The notes beneath the pieces were generated by a model. The model did not search any database, was not told where the DNA came from, and was given only the letters and a program-made list of their open reading frames with translations. 13,564 nucleotides of DNA from positions 19,929-33,492 of the forward strand of contig LSYV01000230.1 in assembly GCA_001584585.1 (NCBI GenBank), in the 5' to 3' direction. The position numbers and the translations under genes are program-made. Shown here piece after piece: positions 9,394 through 13,564 of the stretch (within the stretch, counting starts at the first letter, position 1; each line of letters begins with the position of its first letter). The stretch comes from Gonium pectorale (taxonomy: Eukaryota > Chlorophyta > Chlorophyceae > Chlamydomonadales > Volvocaceae).

Positions 9394-9446
9394 GGCGTCT
9401 TGTGAACGCACCTTTAAGAGGCGTCTTGTAACCGCACCGTTACAAG
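9394..9446. repeat. 26-bp imperfect tandem duplication
   Basis: Two units each start GGCGTCTTGT, at 9394 and 9420. They share the order GGCGTCTTGT-(A/G)AC-GCACC and then diverge. The second unit contains the hairpin described separately. Confidence 0.6.
9425..9446. terminator. Hairpin with TGTAA on both strands
   Basis: CTTGTAAC (9425-9432), a 6-base loop CGCACC, and GTTACAAG (9439-9446) form a perfect 8-bp inverted repeat. TGTAA, the volvocine poly(A) signal, occurs on the plus strand at 9427-9431 and on the minus strand at 9440-9444. It could end transcription from both sides, including the MYND gene about 1.13 kb upstream on the minus strand. Use as a terminator is inferred from the motif only. 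Confidence 0.4.
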
Positions 9447-9612
9447 TCAAAGCCTCCCTCCCACGCTGCCCTCTTTTGCACCCTGCACCGAACCTCCATG
9501 TCGCTCCCACATGTCTCGCAAGGCGCAGCTGTAGACTTCGAACAACGGCACAAAGTAGCATCCGGTCCCGAAAAGCGTGGGGTCAGACGCAGCCCCATGT
9601 CCAAATCTGCCA

Positions 9613-9617
9613 TTACA
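9613..9617 (-). terminator. Candidate poly(A) signal of the MYND gene
   Basis: TTACA on the plus strand, TGTAA on the minus strand, about 955 bases after the last in-frame stop of the MYND locus (10572-10574). It is the nearest such signal I found downstream. A 3' UTR of this length is plausible for the group but not demonstrated. Confidence 0.35.
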
Positions 9618-9947
9618 TGGGCCAAATGTCTGATGACGGTTACCGGCCTGGGCCCAACTGGTCACGCCGGACGTGACACGTAGACACACGGGGCCAAGGC
9701 GTTCGGGCCCAGCCCCAAACAGACGTCTGCAGCCCCGGCCTCGCGTGTGGGCGGCCCACAGACCCATGGGTCAGTAATGCCCAAGCTCGCAACGATGTCC
9801 CCACACACCTAGGGAAAGTGCACTCACTCGCAGCTTATGGCTCTCCCTGCATCATCCGCTGATGCTCACTTCCGCGCAGCTCTGGCACGTAGACCGTGAG
9901 CCCCACTCCTTGCACACATACACACCGACCAAAGCTGAGCCGGCGCC

Positions 9948-9992
9948 ACACGCCCCGACCCCACACGCCCCGACCCCACACGCCCCGACCCA
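9948..9992. repeat. 15-bp tandem repeat, three units
   Basis: Units of CACGCCCCGACCCCA start at 9949, 9964 and 9979; the third lacks one C near its end. Apparent Pro/His or Gly/Val repeats in shadow frames come from this minisatellite. Confidence 0.75.
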
Positions 9993-10164
9993 GACTTTGC
10001 ACACCGGTATGTGCTGCCAACGCAATGTACTCTTGCTACTTTGGTACAATAGTTGACGCTGGCACGCGGCCCCGGGCTGATCCCATATCGCGTCTGATTC
10101 TGTCCGGAGGCCAAGCCCGAGCTGTGCCCGGCTGTCCAGGGGATGCGGCGTGCAACACCGGGGT

Positions 10165-10178
10165 GGGGGGGGGGGGGG
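10165..10178 (+). repeat. Run of 14 G
   Basis: An uninterrupted G homopolymer preceded by GGGGT. Its length is likely to be unreliable in the assembly. Confidence 0.8.
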
Positions 10179-10727
10179 ACCCACCGCCCGGCGGCTGCAT
10201 GCCGCCCGGTCACGCCTCGCTCAAGCACGCATCACGTACGGCGCATCGCGCCCCGGCAGCCAGACATGCTCGGTTGGAGCCGGTGGGTAGAGTAAGAGCT
10301 GTGAGGGCGCTCAGCGCCGCCGGGTACAAACGGGCTCCTGCTGCTTCCCCCTCAGCACAGCACCGCGCGGTGCCACCCACGAGCTCCCACTCTTGTCTCC
10401 CCTGCGGCCCTGCTTGGCCCCCCTCTCCCCTTCTCCCCGGGCGACAGCATGCTGCTGGGACAGGTGTTGCTGCGGTTGCGCAGCGGCATCGGTCGCGTCC
10501 AGCGTGTCAAGCGAGGCAATGGTGGCTGGTAAACATGGAAATTGGCGCTCGTTAATCACGCTCATCGCTGGTCACGGTTCTGCTTCCCGCGCCATCTCAC
10601 CCCAGCACTCCCCCGGGATCCCCACGCCTGCAACTCGGTGTTCGTGATCCGACCCGGTTCCCTGCCTCTTCACTGCCCCGGGATCCCATGCAGCAGGACC
10701 CGGCGTTCCTCCCTCCACAACCTCGCC

Positions 10728-10805
10728 GCACGCCGCCTTGTGCTCTCGCCAGTGTGCCACCTGGCACTCGGCCCCGCAGTACCGAACCGCCCGGCAGCCG
10801 CCGCA
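10728..10805 (-). other. MYND zinc-finger core
   Basis: The minus strand encodes CGGCRAVRYCGAEC, then QVAHWREHKAAC. This is the second CxxC pair, the YCxxxC pair and the final HxxxC of a MYND finger. The expected first cysteine pair may be CRRTC, but that lies in another frame about 120 bases upstream (from 10927), with a TGA (10878-10880) between them in the frame of the core. Confidence 0.85.
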
Positions 10806-12108
10806 CCGCCTGAGCCACAGGCCCGCGTCGCCGGCACCGCCAGATGCGCGGACGGCAGCTCGGAGGACGCGACGGCCTCAGCGTGCGCGCTGCGCGAGCC
10901 CGCCTGTCCCATGCACGTCCGCCGGCACTGCGGCGCCCCCCGCGGGCACAGCCGGGGCACCGCCTCGTGTCTCGGCCAGCAGCTTCCGCAGGTCCTGCGC
11001 GAGCTGCTGCGTTCGCTGCGCGTTTGCCGCCGCCTCCGCTGCGGCGCGCAGGGGCAGCTCCAGGCAGCCGCGCTCCGCCGGGCTGGCAGCTGCGAGGGCG
11101 GCTGCGGCGGCAGCAGCAGGGGGCAGCACGGTCCCCGGCGGCATCATGCCCGGACGCGGGAGCTGAGGCCTGGACTGGCCTGAAAGGTGAAAAGAGCCAG
11201 CGTTTCCATGGGCATCACCGCCAGGTCGTCGCGCACCTCCGGGATGGGGGCGATGACGAAAACGAGGGCTGCCGCCGCCGCCATCAGACGGTGCGGCTGG
11301 CAGGCGAGTAGCGCCTCATCGTTAAGGGCCGGACCGCTGCCAGGACACGATAGGGCGAGGTCGCGGAGGGCGCAGGCTACGCCGGCGGCCGCCTCCGTTA
11401 GAATATCAGCTGGCACGCCGCCGTTCCCCTGCGGATGGAGCCTCGCCGCTGCCGCCGCCAGCTGCGTGGCCAGGTGGCAGGCGGAGCGCATCGACAGCGC
11501 CAGCAGCTCCGAGGCGGCAGCGGCAGCCGCCTGCTCCGCGGCGGCGCATGCAGCAGGCGCATGCTCCGCGGCGGCAGCGTCGTCGCCACCGCCGCCGGGC
11601 GCACCTCCGCCGCCGCCGCCCGGGGCCGGGGTCTGCTGCCACATGCGCAGCTCATTCCGCAGCGGGGAGGCGCCCGACAGGATGACGCTCAGCACCCCCA
11701 AGGACGGCGCCAGAAAGGCCCACACGCCTTCGCGGACTGCCTCCTCCGGCAGCTCCTCCAGCGGCCGCGTTATTGCGGCAGCGATCTCAGCCGCTGTCGG
11801 AAGCACACCGCTGGCGGCGCCACCCGCCGCCGCTGCCCCCTGCTGTGTCTGCGTCTACGTCTGCAGCACAGGGAACAGGCGACACCAGAGTATGGCCGCT
11901 ACCGTGGCTGGCGCCGCCCTCGCATCGTCCGCTGCGCTGCGCTCCCACTCGGCCGCGTCTGGAGCTGCAGCTTGGACGAAGAGGGTGAAGACCAGGCGCA
12001 GGGCGCGGTCCAGGCTGGCTCCCATGCCGGCGTACTGCAGCCGGGCGGACAGCGCCGCGTGCGCCGGCTCGCTGAGCGCGTCAGCGCCTGTGCGCGGTTG
12101 CGGTTGCG

Positions 12109-12397
12109 CTGAGCGTTGGTCAGTCCAGCACAAGGTAAGGCATGAAACAGGACGCCACAATGGGTAAGGGTAGTCTGGGTCTGGGTAAGCACAATGCTGG
12201 AGGTGTTAATGAGGTCCCGCACTTGCGGCGGAAGGACCAGTTGGGTTGGGTGGAGAACACAGTGGCGGAGAGCCTTGCTTGACCGACCGATGCCCTTTGA
12301 TCGGCGGCCCAGCCCCGGCCGTGTGCCGCCCCAGCCCCGGCCGTGTGCCGCCGACGTTGCTCGACCCATCGCCCTTAACCGCCCAAGCCCCGCCCAC
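12109..12397 (-). other. Intron of the MYND gene
   Basis: Donor CAACGAG|GTGGGC at 12398/12397 and acceptor CAACGCTCAG|CG at 12109/12108. The phases agree: one base left over from the upstream exon, two supplied by the next. It includes a perfect 22-bp tandem repeat. Confidence 0.65.
12309..12352. repeat. Perfect 22-bp tandem repeat
   Basis: CCAGCCCCGGCCGTGTGCCG plus CC occurs twice in a row without a difference, within the MYND intron. Confidence 0.75.
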
Positions 12398-12797
12398 CTC
12401 GTTGGCGGTGCGCTGCCAGCGCGTACGTCGCCCCCAGCAGCCGCACCAGACCACCTGCTGCCTCGTGGCCGAGCGCGGGCTGCGGTGCAGGCACCCGCCT
12501 GGATGGAGGATACGCACATGACAGGCGGTGGTCAGGCCGTGAACTGTAAATCCTGTGCCGACTTCCGGAATCGACCCCACCGCCGGCCCTTATCGGCCCA
12601 ACCGAGCGCGCAGTGGTACAAATGGGGGCCGTTGAGGGGAGCGCAAGCGTGTACGACAGCAGCGTGCGGTGGGGTGCAGGCCGGCAGCACGGCCACGGGC
12701 CTGGCCCCGAACAACAGACTGCTGTTCGCGGAACCAAGTAAGGGGGCATCACGGCTCAGCAGTCCGACCCAGTTTGCCATCACGCGGTGTGGGTGTG

Positions 12798-12828
12798 AAA
12801 AAGAGAACCAGAAACGGGGAAGGCAGCC
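12798..12828. repeat. Dispersed 31-base repeat, copy 2
   Basis: Exact second copy of 7687-7717, same orientation, located upstream of the recognisable MYND exons. Together the copies suggest the conserved end of a short dispersed element. Its boundaries and class cannot be set from two copies. Confidence 0.8.
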
Positions 12829-13548
12829 TCTACGGACATACACACCCGGGGGTGTGATGTTTCCAGCAGCAGGTGCCGGGTACAGGGCAGGCATGGCGGG
12901 CGAGGTATACGAGCAGACGCCCCCCCCCCCGGTGTGCTACCAGAATAGTTACCTGACTATAAGTAGACTAGTAGAGGGTCCGGTGGCGGGGTGTGCACCT
13001 GCCACCCCGCCACCCGCCCCCAGCCGCCAGCAGCTTGCGTGCGGTAACGCAGATACTGAGGCATCGCCATCTCGCCAGCGGCGCTTGCGCGCGAGCTCCT
13101 GTGATCGGTGGGTTACGAGCGGTAGGTGCACATGCGCTCTCCCATCTCGTAAGGGACCGTGCGTGGGTACTGTGCCCGTACGGCAAGACGGATTGGGCTG
13201 GCTGGTAGTGCCGCTTACCAGGTCGCACCGGGCGCCGACGCCCGACCGGCCCAATCCGCCCGCCTTTCGCCTCGCTAGCTGGCACCGCTGGCACGCGGCC
13301 CTCTACACACAAAGCCCTTTCTCCTGGCTTGCAGCCTGCACCTGCAGCAGCTCCCTTCGCCTCCCTGTCCTATGCCTACCCCCGCCTGCTACTAGACGCT
13401 CTTCGGAGGGCTGCGTCCGCGGCTGCAGTGCCGCGAACCCGCCTTTCCCCAATTCCCGTGTTGTCTACGCTCAGCGCCGCCAAACAGTTTCACGGTCGAG
13501 GTCGCCCCCCCCGCCCACGTGCCCCCACCCGTGTGGGGTCGGTGGTGG

Positions 13549-13562
13549 TGTGTGTGTGTGTG
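13549..13562 (+). repeat. (TG)7 microsatellite
   Basis: Seven TG units directly after a GGT triplet run, close to the window end. Confidence 0.7.
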
Positions 13563-13564
13563 GT

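Larger units (their letters stand above)
9618..10571. other. Interval without a supportable gene, possible MYND 3' UTR
   Basis: No exon can be supported. It holds a 15-bp tandem repeat and a 14-base G run, listed separately. If the MYND gene is transcribed, most of this would be its 3' UTR. Confidence 0.4.
10572..12479 (-). pseudogene. MYND zinc-finger protein gene, 3' part, apparently disrupted
   Basis: One clean exon, 12398-12479 (acceptor ACCGCAG; residues PALGHEAAGGLVRLLGATYALAA), joins in matching phase across a 289-base intron to an exon starting at 12108 (acceptor AACGCTCAG). This second exon reads well (DALSEPAHAALSARLQYAGM, then LDRALRLVFTLFVQ) down to LFPVLQT, where an in-frame TAG stands at 11855-11857. 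The same frame stays open beyond it (AAEIAAAITRPLEELPEEAV, later LVFVIAPIPEVRDDLAVMPM) to a TGA at 11144. A shifted frame (LRAAAEAAANAQRTQQLAQD) follows to a TGA at 10878. The MYND cysteines follow that TGA. MYND fingers bind zinc and mediate protein contacts, and Ala-rich repeat-like proteins ending in MYND are common in volvocine algae. The order and content are right but the reading frame is not intact. The 5' end is not found. Confidence 0.6.
12480..13564. other. Right end without a supportable gene
   Basis: Upstream exons of the MYND gene may lie here on the minus strand, but none could be joined with matching splice sites and phase. The interval holds the second copy of the 31-base repeat, an 11-base C run (12920-12930) and a terminal TG repeat. 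Confidence 0.4.

Noticed and set aside
9949..9992. CRISPR-like array
   Set aside because: There are three adjacent 15-bp units without spacers in a eukaryotic genome; it is a minisatellite.
10060..10076. Shared word CGCTGGCACGCGGCCC near 10058 and 13286
   Set aside because: A 16-base GC-rich match with unrelated flanks is weak evidence of a repeat in this composition.
11855..11857. Reassigned UAG = Gln code, as in some ulvophyte algae
   Set aside because: Clear genes in the window use TAA and TAG as normal terminal stops, and the MYND locus has other breaks that a code change would not explain.
11187..12167. 326-codon plus-strand open frame
   Set aside because: It is the antisense shadow of the Ala-rich MYND exons; it is Ala/Ser/Arg-rich throughout and has no family features.
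13333..13440. Possible plus-strand exon after CTGGCTTGCAG (reading PFASLSYAYPRLLLDALRRA)
   Set aside because: The acceptor is plausible, but third-position G/C is only about half, no donor or partner exon fits, and the opposite strand is also open. It is not enough to annotate.

Overview
The window looks like nuclear DNA of a volvocine (Chlamydomonas-type) green alga. The coding exons are GC-rich with GC-biased third codon positions. The introns are many and mostly 190 to 570 bases, and their donors are mostly GTGAG or GTGCG. A TGTAA poly(A) signal, as used in Chlamydomonas, lies where expected behind the main gene. The species cannot be named from the sequence alone.

Layout: (1) 211-880, plus strand: the last two visible exons of a gene that starts outside the window; its product is not recognised. 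(2) About 881-1879: no gene, but rich in the hexamer CCGTAC/GTACGG. (3) 1880-6590, minus strand: a complete 11-exon gene for chloroplast phosphoglycerate kinase (PGK, 462 residues). Every splice junction is GT-AG and every phase matches. It converges on gene 1. (4) 6591 to about 9425: nearly 2.8 kb with no supportable gene, including a lower-GC stretch at about 6780-7220. (5) 9394-9446: a short tandem duplication ending in a perfect hairpin that carries TGTAA on both strands. (6) 10572-12479, minus strand: the 3' part of a MYND zinc-finger protein gene of a type common in volvocine algae. As read it is interrupted by an in-frame TAG and by several changes of frame, so it is a pseudogene, a set of sequence errors, or a gene with unusually short introns. 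(7) 12480-13564: no gene could be supported; any upstream exons of the MYND gene would lie here or beyond.

The genes do not form a functional unit. PGK is a Calvin cycle enzyme and its neighbours appear unrelated. The points most worth a second look are these: the deduced PGK has a single cysteine and so cannot form the internal regulatory disulfide reported for a related alga; a perfect 95-bp tandem duplication copies the donor site of PGK intron 7; the MYND gene is broken; and a 31-base sequence occurs identically in two noncoding places about 5.1 kb apart. I found no CRISPR array, tRNA, rRNA, prokaryotic operon or recognisable transposase.
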